A DNA stretch of 64,000 nt from Chinchilla lanigera (taxonomy: Eukaryota > Chordata > Mammalia > Rodentia > Chinchillidae): assembly GCF_000276665.1 (NCBI RefSeq), contig NW_004955429.1, positions 4,466,478 through 4,530,477 on the forward strand, in the 5' to 3' direction. The translations under genes were made by a program, and so were the position numbers. Numbering within the stretch: the stretch's first letter is position 1; every line of letters begins with the position of its first letter. The notes under the pieces are model-generated. The model ran no database searches. It was not told where the DNA came from and saw only the letters and a list, made by a program, of their open reading frames with translations. This document shows, one piece after another, positions 11,901 through 22,920 of this stretch.

Positions 11901-12036
11901 TCCAGGTGTGGTTGTGCACAACTGTAATCCTAGCACTCAGGAAGCTGAGGCAGGAGGGTTACTGCAAACTCAAGGCCAGCCTGGGCTACATAGTGAGCTC
12001 AAGGTCAGCCTGAACTACCTCTCTTGAAAAACGAAA
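11901..12036 (+). repeat. B1 SINE, sense, with 11-base target-site duplication
   Basis: Reads ccaggtgtggttgtgcacaa through ctctcttgaaaaacg, with both copies of the internal ggccagcct segment. Flanked by TTACATTTCTT at 11890-11900 and 12037-12047. Together with the B1 at 11675 it forms a close inverted pair. Confidence 0.93.
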
Positions 12037-12671
12037 TTACATTTCTTATAAAGGAGGGACAAGGAAAGAGAACAGCAGAAAAGTAAATAGTTAACTTCAG
12101 GTTACTTACTTATGTAAGGATTAAAGCATAGGGAACTTCACTGTTGCACTGATTGAAACTATCCTATTTGCAAATGTTAGTTCTCTTTCTCCCCTGATTT
12201 CTCTGGCTGTCAGAGAACACCTCAATTTCAGTTCGGTGATGTGGAACTTGAGAATGAGTGACTACATTGTGATTTTTCATCTGTTCTGCTGGGGCTGGTG
12301 CAGGAGCCTACTGTATTTATACAGTGGCCTCCTGTAGTTTCTATTTGACAGTGTTATGGTCCCCTCCTCTTTAAAAGCCCCCAAATCTGCAAAAGGGAGA
12401 AAAACTACAGTCAATTTACCAGTAATTAGTTTCTAATATTCATAGTCTCTGTCGATGACTTCAGAGTTTTGGTTCACTCCGGTAGCTAAAAACTGAGGAA
12501 AAACAGGTGGTTATTGAAAATTCAACCTCTTCTTTCGTTACTGATTGCTAACCCAGTTTTTTTTTTTTTCCTCTCCAGGGCTCCATTATTTGTTTTGACG
12601 CATTTTTCCACTACATCTTATGCATGAATATGTTAAAATATTGTGAAACACTGTGATTTAAAGAAATACCA

Positions 12672-12866
12672 GATCTAGATATAGTAGTGCATGCCTGCAA
12701 TCCCAGCTACTCAGGAGGCTGAGGCAGGACGATTGCCAGTTCAGGGCGAGCCTACACAATTTAGTGAGACCCTGTCTCAAAAATTTTAAAAATCAGAAAA
12801 GAAATGGGGATGTAGTTCAGTGGCATGTATGAAGCCCTGGGTTTGATCCCTAGTATGGGAAAAGAG
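12672..12866 (+). repeat. B1-ID composite SINE, sense
   Basis: A B1-like part (gtagtgcatgcctgcaatcc to gagaccctgtctcaaaaa) is followed after a short A-rich linker by an ID-like part (ggggatgtagttcagtggca to tttgatccctagtatggg). The same order recurs in reverse at 30540, 45364 and 60140. Confidence 0.75.
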
Positions 12867-12944
12867 GAGAAGAATTACCATAAAAAATAAATTTGAAGAG
12901 AATTAGAGAAGATGGTAAATATTGTGGTGCTTGCAGAGAAAAAA

Positions 12945-13135
12945 CAAAGAGTTAGTATTTATTAAGTGTTATATGCTCAGTTTTGTATGCATTTCTCATT
13001 TAATATACATTATTACTTTTTTTTGGATGAGGAAACTGAAGCTTGGTGAGGTTAAATAATTGTCCGTTATTATAGAATCAGCCAGTGGCAGAGCCAGGAC
13101 CAGCACTTGCTGACTCCAAACCCCATATTCTTACC
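12945..13135 (-). repeat. MIR SINE, antisense
   Basis: Shows the reversed MIR core: gatgaggaaactgaagcttg, then ggttaaataattgtccg and cagtggcagagccaggacc. Confidence 0.85.
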
Positions 13136-13494
13136 CAGTACTAAAATGAAAATGCAAATGCTGAGTAAGATGAAAACAGAAACCTAAAAAGCAAGGGTAA
13201 ATGGCAAACAATGATTAGCAAGTTATTTTTTGCAGTGTTAAATTATAGAATTACTTTACTTTTTATGTTTATATTTGATAGAAATACAATATTATATACA
13301 ATACATATTGCTGTTATATGGCATAATATAAAATACACTCTTAGGAATGCTTCACATTTCTTAAGTATGTCACCAGTACTGTTGAAGAAACGTGTATCTT
13401 CCGGATTGAGCCCTAGCTTCCTCGTGATTGGGTATTCTTGTTTGCCTCCTTAGGATAGCCACTTTCTTGAGTTTCATGGAAATTGCTCTATTGC

Positions 13495-13590
13495 ATTTTT
13501 TTTTTTTTTTTTTTTAGTACTGGGAATCGAACTCAGGACGTTGTGCTTACCAGGCAGGCACTTATGCCACTGAGCTAAATCCCCAGCCTC
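13495..13590 (-). repeat. ID SINE, antisense
   Basis: A long T run, then gtactgggaatcgaactcag, caggcaggcacttatgccac and tgagctaaatccccagcc. A (TTG)n run follows at about 13600-13620. Confidence 0.9.
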
Positions 13591-13617
13591 CAGTTCATCT
13601 TTGTTGTTGTTGTTGTT

Positions 13618-15500
13618 GTTGAAATATCTTTACTGTGGTGTGTTTGACATATAATCAGCTATATGGATCTGAAGCTTACAGTTTGTAAGCTTTTATGCAC
13701 GTATGCATCCAGGAAAAAACTGTCATGGACGAGGGAATGAACATACTCATCACCCTCCAAAGCTCCCTCATTCTTCCCCTGATCCAAGCAGCCAGCCGCT
13801 AATCTGACTGCAGTCAGGATAGGTTAGATGTGGGGATGTCTCTAGGAATTTATAGAAGTGGCCATGTGGTACGTATTCTTTTTTTGGTCTAGGCCCTTAA
13901 CTCAGCATGACTAATATACAGTGATGAGTATCAGCAGTTTATTTCATTTTATTATTAAATAATATTGTATTGTTTGTGTGCACCATGGTTTATTTATATG
14001 TTCCCCTGTTGGTAAGTACTTGGAGTATCTTACAGTCCATGGCTATAACAGATAAAGCTGCTATGGATATTTCTGTATGAGTTTTTATATTGATATCTAC
14101 TTAAAGTTTCTCTTGAGTATTTACCTAGCGTCACAATGGCTGTGGCAGGCTTTAACTCACAGCAGTCCTCCTGCCCCGGCTTCCCAGGTGCTAGGATTAC
14201 AGGCATGCGCCACCACTCCCAGCTTCACACTGTTTTTTGAAGCTTTCATACCGTTTTAGATATGTACCTACAGTATCTGAGCGTTTCAGGTGTTTTACAT
14301 CTTGCCCTACAGTTGGCACGGTTGGTCTTCATAGCTTTGGTACTTCTTATATGTGTGGAGAGGTATCTCATTGTGTGTTTAGTTAGCATTTTTCTGTTGA
14401 CTGTTAATGCTGAGGGTCTCGTCACGTGCTTATTTGCATCCATATAACTTCTTTGGTGAAGCTTGTTCAGATCACCTGCCAATTTTTTGTTTCAGATTTT
14501 TTTCTCATCACTGAATTTTGAGAGTTCTGTTTATATTCTAGATACAAGTCCTTCATGAGGCATTCATTTACACATACAGTCTCCTGTTGCTTAACTTTTC
14601 ATTTTCTTATGTGCCTCTCAAAGATCAGAAGTTCTTAATTTTGATGAAGTCGCATTTATCTTTTGACATCATGTCTAAGAAACCTGAGCCTAAGCTTGTA
14701 AAGGTTTTTGCTTTGGTTAAATCCTTTTGCTTTAGTAAAAACTGTGTTAATTTTTGAATGTAATGCTAGTTAGAAGCTGCTGTTCTTTCCTTTTTCATGC
14801 ATATGGACAGCCAGTTGTTCCAGTACGTTTGTGATTAAGTATTTGTATTGTACTTGTGCAGAATCAACATGTTCACACTTCTGGGTAAATACCTAGAGGC
14901 TCAGTTGTTCTGTCATATGGCTGTGGGGTTACAGCTGGACTATGTTGTGGTCTGTCTTAATGGTAGCACTGTACTGTCTTGATTATTGTAGCTTTGTAAG
15001 TTTTTTTTGTAACTTTTTAAGTCTTGAATACCTATAAATATACTTATCTTGGTTTTTTTCAAAGTTGTTTTGGGTATTTTAGTTCTTTGCATTATAAAGT
15101 GAGTTTTAGAAAAAGGTGACAACTTTTACACACAAATCTCCGGAGATTTCAATTGGGATTATATTGAATTTAGATAATATTTTGGGAAAGTTAACATCAT
15201 GATAATACTGAGTCTTAAGATGAACATGATATATTTCTCATTAATTATTCTTTAATATGTCCCAGTAGTGTTTTAGGATTTCAATTTGCAGGTTTTACAA
15301 ATCTTTCTTAAACTTTTCTTAAGCATTTCGCACTTTTAATCCCATCTTATGTTTAAGATGGGATTTATATTTTTAAATTCTAGTTTTCAATTGCTTACTG
15401 CTAGCATGTACAGAAATAATATTGATTTTGTATCTTGCACAATGCTTTTGTTCACATTCCAACCACTCAGTTACATAGCCAGTGTCACTATAGATTTGTT
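13618..15500 (-). repeat. L1M element, antisense, with a B1 inside
   Basis: Old L1 3' UTR and ORF2 tail in reverse: taaagctgctatggatattt, gtgttttaggatttcaattt and tgattattgtagctttgtaa are recognisable L1 landmarks. Reading frames are destroyed. A B1 fragment interrupts it at 14137-14224. The upstream end is the least certain. Confidence 0.75.
14137..14224 (-). repeat. B1 SINE fragment, antisense
   Basis: Only the 5' portion of B1 is present (ggctttaactcacagcagtc, ggtgctaggattacaggcat), lying within the L1M. Confidence 0.85.
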
Positions 15501-15639
15501 TGGGTAATTTTTTTCTAGCTATCTTCTCACCTTTGTATAAAGCAAATCATTGTGGAAGAATTGATAGAAGGTAGGAGTGGTAGAAGGTAGTAAAAAAATA
15601 TAATAGAATTAAGCAAAGTGTTTGCCTTTTGGTAAAGTT

Positions 15640-15965
15640 CACATTTCAAAACTCCTGGGATGAACTTGGAATTGTAATTTAAAATCTTGTAGAGTGCTTC
15701 CATATAAAATTTGAGAAAGCTGTTTGACTGGGGAGGTGTCCAGGTTAGAGATAAGTATTTGTGAGTCACCTGCATGTAGAAGGAATTTAATGCATAAGAC
15801 TGAAGTGTAGCCAGAGAAGGCCATGGACTGAGGCCTGGATACTCCCAAGTTCAGAAATTTAGTAGATGAAGAAGTAAAGCAGATTGAGGAAAAAATGGGC
15901 TGTAAGGTGGGAGCAGAATTAGTGTGGGCAGTCAAGTGGTGTGACTTCCAAGGAGGACACCATCC
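15640..15965 (+). repeat. Ancient unclassified interspersed repeat
   Basis: Matches, from memory, a mammal-wide repeat with the pattern tgtccaggttagagataag, gtgagtcacctgcatgtaga and ccatggactgaggcctgg. I cannot name the family. A 120-residue minus-strand ORF here is incidental. Confidence 0.45.
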
Positions 15966-16144
15966 CTGCGCCGATTGATAGGTCAATAAAATTACATGCA
16001 ATTTGCTGAGGTTTGTGCATCTTTTTAAGTAAGAGTTTCAAGTCTTTTATCTATGTGCAGGTATTACATTTTTACATATAATTTTTACAGGGAGTATATT
16101 TTGTTAATGTAGTTAATTTTCAAATACTTTTTTTTAAACTTTAG

Positions 16145-16354
<210 letters not shown>

Positions 16355-16804
16355 TAGGTTAATTCCTATTTTGTCTTATTTTTCCTTTCCTTCATTTCTT
16401 TTTTCTGTCTTAAAAGAATTAAATGTTATATTTACATTTTGTCTTTTGTTTTTTTAGATACTTTTCTACCTTCTAGAACAAAAACCTTAATATTCTATGA
16501 AAGATCGTGCACTTCTAAACTCCGGTGTTTCAAGGGCTTACAGACTTCCTTAAGGTTTTTCTAATACGAACATAGCTCTTACCTTACTGTCTAGAAAGTT
16601 TATAAGTTTTCTGGGAAGGATGTACAAAGGAAATAACTGATTAAAATATTGTTCTAGTTATAGAAAATTCATAAGATGATAGCAATACATCCAGATAATG
16701 TGGTGAGTCAGAATTTTAAAACACAGCTGCTTGTCAGCATGAATTATATGAATCTGCTTCAGAGGATAACAATAAGATCAAAAACGGGGGTGTGTAGTAA
16801 TTAT

Positions 16805-16985
16805 AATTGCAGTTGACACACCGAGTACTTGCTGTGTTCTTTACAACTCTTTATGAAAGTTAATCTCACTTCATCTTCACCAACATCCTGTGGAGCAAGT
16901 GGTGTTATTAGCCTCGTGTAACAGAGAGAACTGATCTGGGACGTATAATGGACCTGGTACTTGAACTTGGCCAATATATCTGAAT
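16805..16985 (-). repeat. MIR SINE, antisense
   Basis: Reversed MIR pattern: gagtacttgctgtgttcttt, aatctcacttcatcttcacc and ggtacttgaacttggcc. Confidence 0.65.
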
Positions 16986-17454
16986 GTGCAGGTGTTTAAA
17001 AAGCAGTGTCTGCATGTATCTAGAGAGTACACTCTTTCATTACAGGTTTGTTAGGTGCATCTTTTTGGTAAAATGTCTCTTACAGGATAGTCTCTTTGTA
17101 AACATCCCTAATAGCCTTTAACGATTATGAATAACTGCTAGTTTTAGAATTAAAATTTACCGACTTGGGATGTATATATTTCCTGTAAAACTGTTGACTA
17201 GATGTCCAGACAATCTAGTTTATCTTAAAAGGTCTAAAGTAGTACTAATTATGCATTAGGTCACATACCATAGCATTTGATAATTACATATTAGGGTTGA
17301 GGGCTTTTTTTGTTTGGGTTTTGTTTTGAATGAGAGCTTTGGGCCATGTTAAGTGTATAGACAGTACACTTTTATAAGATAATTTTACTAAACACAGGTT
17401 AAAAATATATCCTTATTGTACATATTTCTAGAAATTTTCAGTAGAATAATGTAA

Positions 17455-17660
17455 TTGTTGACAGCATAGTCCTTGGAGTCAGAGGAGCCAGCGTTTGAGC
17501 CCACTGCTCCCTCTTGTTATGGGACTGTGATAAGGCCCATAACAGACAACAGGACCACCTTTCTCATGAACTCATTGATAATTACAAGATTTAGTACATA
17601 TAAGATACAGTAGGACTTGACATATTATAACTGCTCAGTAAATTCTACCTGTTATTTAGT
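17455..17660 (+). repeat. MIR SINE, sense
   Basis: Contains agtccttggagtcagaggag and tttgagcccactgctccc, the sense-strand start of MIR, followed by a degraded tail. Confidence 0.6.
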
Positions 17661-17767
17661 ATAGAAGTCCTTGCAAATAAGTCTCAGTCTTTTTTCCTGG
17701 AATAAATATATTGAAATATTTTTCATTTTAGTTATGACATTTTATCAACTTACTTCAAAGATGTTTT

Positions 17768-17861
17768 GTTTGTTTGGTTTTGATGGGGCTAGAGATTGAA
17801 CCCAGGGCTTTGCATATACTAGGTAAACATTCTACCACTGAGCTGTATCCCCAACCCCAAA
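17768..17861 (-). repeat. ID-like SINE, antisense
   Basis: Reads gattgaacccagggctttgc, taaacattctaccactgagc and tgtatccccaacccc: an older ID relative in reverse. Confidence 0.85.
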
Positions 17862-18646
17862 GGAATTTAAAAACAATTTCGGCATTGTATCAAAGATATG
17901 CAGTTTATACAACAGTGTCTTTATTATGTCACTTAGCTGGCAGCCTTTCTAGCGTCAGAACAGAACTTATAAGCAGCAGCAGCAGAACAACTGTTCCGCA
18001 GCCAAAATAAAGGTCAAAAATTATGTAATAAATTATCAAATGTCTGTTTTTCTTTTTACAGTACATGTTAGCTTCCATATGGTTGAAACTCAGCAAATGT
18101 TTGAATAAATGTATTTTTATACTTTTTTTTAAAGGTTTTTCTAATTTCTGAGCTAGATATAGATTGCACAGCAGTAGGACAGCTTGATAGCAAAAAAAGA
18201 CCAAATAAAACTTTTGTATTGAGTGTGAGAACTGAAATATGGAGCTGTTTGGAACCAGTCCATGTACATAGATAATTCGGGTGCTGTGATGGCCCTAGAG
18301 GTTCTGCCAAGGTCAATATAGTACAGTAGGTGATGACCAGACTTCATCCCTGAATTTGCGCTTCATCCGCCACAACTGTTGACTTGATGACCCCTCTTGG
18401 TTCCATTAGAAACTCACACATAACATGTCAGAAACAACTCCTGATATCTTCCTGCTGAATTGGCTTCACCCATAGCTTTCTTTTCTCTATTTGTGGAAAC
18501 TCCGCCTTTCTGACAAAAGGCACTGTTAGTGAGGCTTTAATTGGATTATATTGGGGAGGGAAGTTTGAATTAAGTTGAACCTTGCTGTGATTTGCCAAGA
18601 GTTTATAAATGTGTATTCATAAATGAATTTTTTTTTTATTATGTAG

Positions 18647-18671
18647 GATGAAGAAAATGGAAACAGAGGAG
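18647..18671 (+). CDS. ARHGAP21: ARHGAP21 25-nt microexon in the PDZ beta2-beta3 loop
   Basis: This very short exon encodes D-E-E-N-G-N-R-G plus the first base of a Gly codon. It lies between a T-rich acceptor ending in atgtag and a donor reading gtaaaa. The peptide continues SYK from the previous exon and joins GKQRNRLEP in the next exon 24 kb downstream, which matches my memory of the human protein. Because 25 is not a multiple of three, the exon is needed to keep the frame. Reading the previous exon straight into 42891 shifts the frame and reaches a TAA in the 44352-44430 exon. The residues fall in the long acidic/basic loop between PDZ strands beta2 and beta3. The donor lacks the usual G at +5 and looks weak. 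Confidence 0.93.
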
Positions 18672-19039
18672 GTAAAAAAGTTTTAATTTTTGGATGAATG
18701 TATTTATATCTATGCCTTTCTGTTAAGTGATATTAACTAAGATGCTATACTTTTTGAAGTTCAAATGCATATCGGTTCTTATATGTGAAAGTCATAGATA
18801 TTAGATTCTTTTACTATAGATGTAAACATTGTATGAACTCCATTTATATTAAAAGTAACTTAAAATTTAGTGATTCTTTTAGATATAGAATGCTTACTTT
18901 TTTATCAACTAGGCTTAATTGACTTACATACTAAAGAGGATTTAGTAGTTCCCTTTCATATTTAATCTTAGTTAAACATTATTTAAGGAGCTTAAAAGGA
19001 GAATTGAGCTGGGAATAGGATTACTTCTTAATGATTTTT

Positions 19040-19795
19040 CTTTTAATTTTAAAATAACATTAATGAGTTAAAATTTATATACAATAAAATACACTGTAGA
19101 AAATTTTAGACTTAAAAAGTTACACATATAATACAGTGAATTTCCACATATGCTTCATTCAACTTCTCCTGTGTTAAAACTTACGTAACAATGATACAAC
19201 GAATAAAACACAAATTGGCACTGGTGTGATAGTATTGCTTCAACTACTGTCTATATTTGGGTTGTACCAGTTTTTTTACCAGGGTCCTTTTTCTCTTCCA
19301 GCACCCTACATTGCGTTCAGTTATCATGTCCCCTTTATCTCTTCCACTTTGTGACAGTTTCAAAGCCTTTTTATTTCTTTTATTTTATGCCTTTGGTATT
19401 TTTGAAAACTACTCAGTTTTTATTTTGTAAAATATCCTTTAATTTGTATTTGTATGATACTTTCTCATTATTAGTTTATGCATTTTACCAAGAATGCCTT
19501 ATTTGTATCTATTTTAAGTGTACAGTTTGAGTTTTCACAAATGTATAACCTGTTAAACCACTGTCCAAATCAAGATACGATATCAGAAATGTTTCCATCA
19601 TCATTGCATGAAGTTTCCTAGTACTCTTTCCTTACTCCCTGGCCCTAAAAAATCACTAATCTGCTTTCTGTCACCATACATTAGTTTTGCCTCTTCTAGA
19701 ATTTTTTATAAGTGCAACTTCTTATATAATGCAATATATATATACTCTTTGTGTCTTTTGCCTGGCATATTTTTCAAGTTCACCATATTGTATGT
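19040..19795 (-). repeat. L1M 3' fragment, antisense, running into the assembly gap
   Basis: Contains aagtgtacagtttgagtttt and gcctcttctagaatttttta, reversed old-L1 3' landmarks. Sequence breaks off at the N run. Its left edge is uncertain. Confidence 0.65.
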
Positions 19796-20014
19796 NNNNN
19801 NNNNNNNNNNNNNNNNNNNNNNNNNNNNNNNNNNNNNNNNNNNNNNNNNNNNNNNNNNNNNNNNNNNNNNNNNNNNNNNNNNNNNNNNNNNNNNNNNNNN
19901 NNNNNNNNNNNNNNNNNNNNNNNNNNNNNNNNNNNNNNNNNNNNNNNNNNNNNNNNNNNNNNNNNNNNNNNNNNNNNNNNNNNNNNNNNNNNNNNNNNNN
20001 NNNNNNNNNNNNNN
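19796..20014. other. Assembly gap (219 Ns)
   Basis: An unbroken run of N. It separates L1M sequence from an antisense B1 whose T-rich edge would fall inside it. Any ORF read across it is meaningless. Confidence 1.
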
Positions 20015-20163
20015 TTTCTTTCTTTTGAAACAGGATTTCCCTATGCAGTTCAGGCTGCCCTTGAACTCACCTTGTGGCCCAGGCTAGTCTCCAACTCACA
20101 GCAATCCTCCTGCCTGACCCTCCCAAGTACTGGGATTACAGGCATGCGCTCCCACACCCAGCA
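20015..20163 (-). repeat. B1 SINE, antisense, left edge in the gap
   Basis: Reads ttgaaacaggatttccctat through gcatgcgctcccacacccag, with the internal quasi-duplication. The expected T tail lies within or beside the N run. Confidence 0.92.
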
Positions 20164-21164
20164 CTTCTTTTCTTCCCTCCCCTCCCCACCCCTTCTTCAA
20201 TTTATCCACTCACTTGTTGATGTTTGTAATACCCACATCCTGCAACCTGATGTGAGGTCTTAGAAAGGTAAAGAGTTAAAATGAGATATGATGTTTTATT
20301 TTGATACTATCAAAAGTAATGAGGATGTGGGCCAGGTAGGACCCTTCATAACTGTTACTTGGGTGAGATGGACCATTTTTCTGGCATCTATCACGTAAGA
20401 GGTTCAGAATAAATTCCAAATACTACTTGACCTGCATTAGAAATAGGCTTTAGTGAGGAAAACCCAGCATCACTGAGAAAAGACAGGATGTGAGCTCTCT
20501 GCCACTTGTTTTTCACACTGGTACACTATGCCTGGATAGCTACTGGATAAACAGCATCTGGAATTTCATGCCTGTCATGGGGGAAATACGTGTCTAGTAA
20601 ATGTAGAAGGATATAGTCATAAAATTGTGCAGATCATAATATATTTAACATAACTTACTCAAATGATTGGATTTAACATGCTCTGATAGGGGAGGGTAAA
20701 TGTAAACATTTGCAGGGGAAAGCTGGAGGACCGAGGCTGAGCAGAAAGAGATTGTTGTGAAATGGTAAAATGGATTATAAAAAATGAGACCAGCTGGGAA
20801 AGATTACAACCTACTTATTTATTAAGTTATATTAAATATTATTCAAGAAAGGTCTTTTTGTCCACATACTGAACAATAGTTAAGAATCAAAAAAAAGTTA
20901 AGTTTAGGGTAAGAAAGATAAATTAATGTTCAAGAGATGTAGTACACATAAATTAATGCAGTAAATTCTATAGTATAATCAAAGATAGGCTATGAATTTG
21001 ATTTTGAGCTTTTCAGGGGCCAAAGAAAAGTTGAAACTATGATTGGTAACAAGGATACACATTATCCATAAGAAAAACAACATTCTGTTTACACCAAGGT
21101 CTAACATGGATTTCTCCTATGAGCTACCATAATGGAAAACAAAGAGTAATACAGTTTTAAGTAT

Positions 21165-21310
21165 TTCTCAACAGGAGGCAATATTGCTCCCTGGGGGATA
21201 TAATGGAAATGTCTTTAGACTCTTTTCATTGTCACAGTTGGCAGGGAGATGGTGCATCTAGAATGAAGAGGCAGAGGAGCTGTTGAACATTCTATAATGT
21301 AAGTCAGGAA
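21165..21310 (+). repeat. MER20-like hAT transposon fragment
   Basis: Resembles the MER20 start: ctcaacaggaggcaatattg, ctccctgggggatataatgg, gtctttagactcttttcatt and cattctataatgta. Confidence 0.65.
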
Positions 21311-21479
21311 TGTACAAAACCCAAAGATAGCTACATTTTTTTCTTAATATGAAATGATCTGAGCATATCCAAAGAAACTGGTTTATAATATACTTGGAAG
21401 GAAAACTGCTTGAAGGTTTTTGGGAAGGGGAGAAGGGAGGTATATCACTAGCATGTGATTGAGACCTAAATCTTTACCA

Positions 21480-21660
21480 TATATCAAAATATGCTTTTGC
21501 CCTGTTTACCCCTCAGTATAATCCTGTGAGACATGAAATACCATCCTTGTATCCAGGTGAAGGAATGGAAAGTGAGAAAGAGAAAATAACTTGCTCAGGT
21601 CACAAAACTGTTAAGTGACAGAACTGAACTTTCAGATCAGTTGTGTCTAATTCTTTAAAT
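21480..21660 (-). repeat. MIR SINE, antisense
   Basis: Shows gtgaaggaatggaaagtgag followed by aacttgctcaggtcacaaaa and gttaagtgacagaactgaac, the reversed MIR core. Confidence 0.7.
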
Positions 21661-21748
21661 CCATCTTCTTTTAATTCTGCTATCTTATTTCTGTTGATAA
21701 TTTAAAATCTTTCTTGTTTCTTAATTTTGTTTTAAAAATAGTGTGTCT

Positions 21749-21836
21749 TTTTTTTTTTTTTTTTTACTGGGAATCAAACTCACAACCTTGTACTTGCCAG
21801 GCAGGCACTGTGCCACTGAACTATATCCCCAGCCCT
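21749..21836 (-). repeat. ID SINE, antisense
   Basis: T run, then tactgggaatcaaactcaca, gccaggcaggcactgtgcca and atatccccagccc. The sequence (at)agt(t)gtgtctt recurs on both sides (about 21739 and 21838), consistent with a target-site duplication. Confidence 0.92.
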
Positions 21837-22268
21837 AATAGTTGTGTCTTAAAAATGGTTTGACTTTTATAGGACCAAGAGTTAGTAGATAAATCTATAG
21901 TATATTTAATGTGTTGTGAAGTTAGTTAACTCTCATGAAGTCTGCATTGGGAAAGTTAAGTGGAAGAAACTCATTTCATATTTGTGTACACCTGAAGATA
22001 AACAGTTCCATGAAGGTCAGGGAGATCCCAAGTTCAGATGCCCTGAAGACCTTGCAGGAGCAGCCATTGTTTGTCCCTCAGTTGTGAATACCAGGCTAGC
22101 AGTAGACCTGGAAGTTTCCTGAACGTGAGGAGTTGCTAGTACTCTGCCTACCTGTTTACATCTCTGGCCCCCAGCTCCAGGTTTGCTCTTGCCATCCCAG
22201 GTGGGGTCACAGCCCAGTCAAAGGGCTGTTCAGCTTAAGTATAGTAACTGTAATGTCATCAGCTCAAG

Positions 22269-22320
22269 CATTGGACCATATTCTATGTTAAAACCATTGG
22301 ACTATATTCTATGTGAAAAA
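22269..22320. repeat. 26-base tandem duplication
   Basis: Two adjacent 26-base units beginning cattggac(c/t)atattctatg, at 22269-22294 and 22295-22320, differing at a few positions. Confidence 0.9.
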
Positions 22321-22414
22321 GAATTCTGGCTTTGAACAATTATTTATAGAATAGTTTTTAGAATGCAACCTCTATTTAGAGACAGATTTTTCAAAGAGCA
22401 ACCAAAGGTATCTT

Positions 22415-22920
22415 TAATATATAAATTTAAAAAATGATTACAGTAAAAGACACAGTCATGAATCCCCCTCAAAATATTCCCTTTTGCTTTGAAAACAGTC
22501 TTTCATTCTTGCCGGTCTCTAAAGCAGTTTTGAAAGTCCTTTTTCATGTCTTTTGTTGTGCTGTCCTTGCTGCCTCAGTGTCCTGAATTAATTAAAAATG
22601 TTTATTTGTCCTTTATGGTTATTTTGACTTTGGAGAAAGGCCAGAAGGCCCAGGGTCCCATGTCCAGTAAATAAGGGGGATGAGGACACACCATAATGTT
22701 CTTGTACTGTCTTTCCGTGGGATGACACAGGACAGTGCAACTCACTGTGCTTTGATCACACATTGTAAAGACACTCAAAGAATAGGACTTCCAGAATTGC
22801 TTCAGAAAGTGGCAAGAATGATAGATAAGTGTGTTTGAAGTGACACTGAGTATTTAAGAGCCGTTAATGGCAATATGTCTTTGACTGTAATGATTTTTAA
22901 ATGTGAACATTAACCATTAT
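22415..22920 (+). mobile_element. Mariner-like foldback DNA transposon, copy 2
   Basis: Same family as 2523-3030. The left arm (aatccccctcaaaatattcc, ttcttgccggtctctaaagc) is the imperfect reverse complement of the right arm (ggacttccagaattgcttca, agtggcaagaatgatagata). No open transposase frame remains. Confidence 0.7.

Larger units (their letters stand above)
1..16144 (+). other. ARHGAP21: Intron upstream of the first visible ARHGAP21 exon (partial)
   Basis: All of this lies 5' of the exon at 16145 and is inferred to be intronic, because that exon starts mid-protein. Repeats are listed separately. I recognise nothing in 246-780, 1470-1920, 2090-2520, 3030-3820, 3965-4580, 5766-7260, 7374-7860, 8046-8390, 8466-9380, 9546-10480, 11546-11670, 12048-12670 and 13140-13490. 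The stretch 9740-9970 is more GC- and CpG-rich than its surroundings, without an identifiable coding frame. Confidence 0.75.

Noticed and set aside
1..16144. Search for the first ARHGAP21 coding exon with the initiator Met
   Set aside because: No frame matching the expected N-terminus or a CpG-rich promoter was seen, so it must lie upstream of the window.
19608..20263. Apparent ORFs of 113-170 residues
   Set aside because: They are open only because they cross the 219-base N gap.
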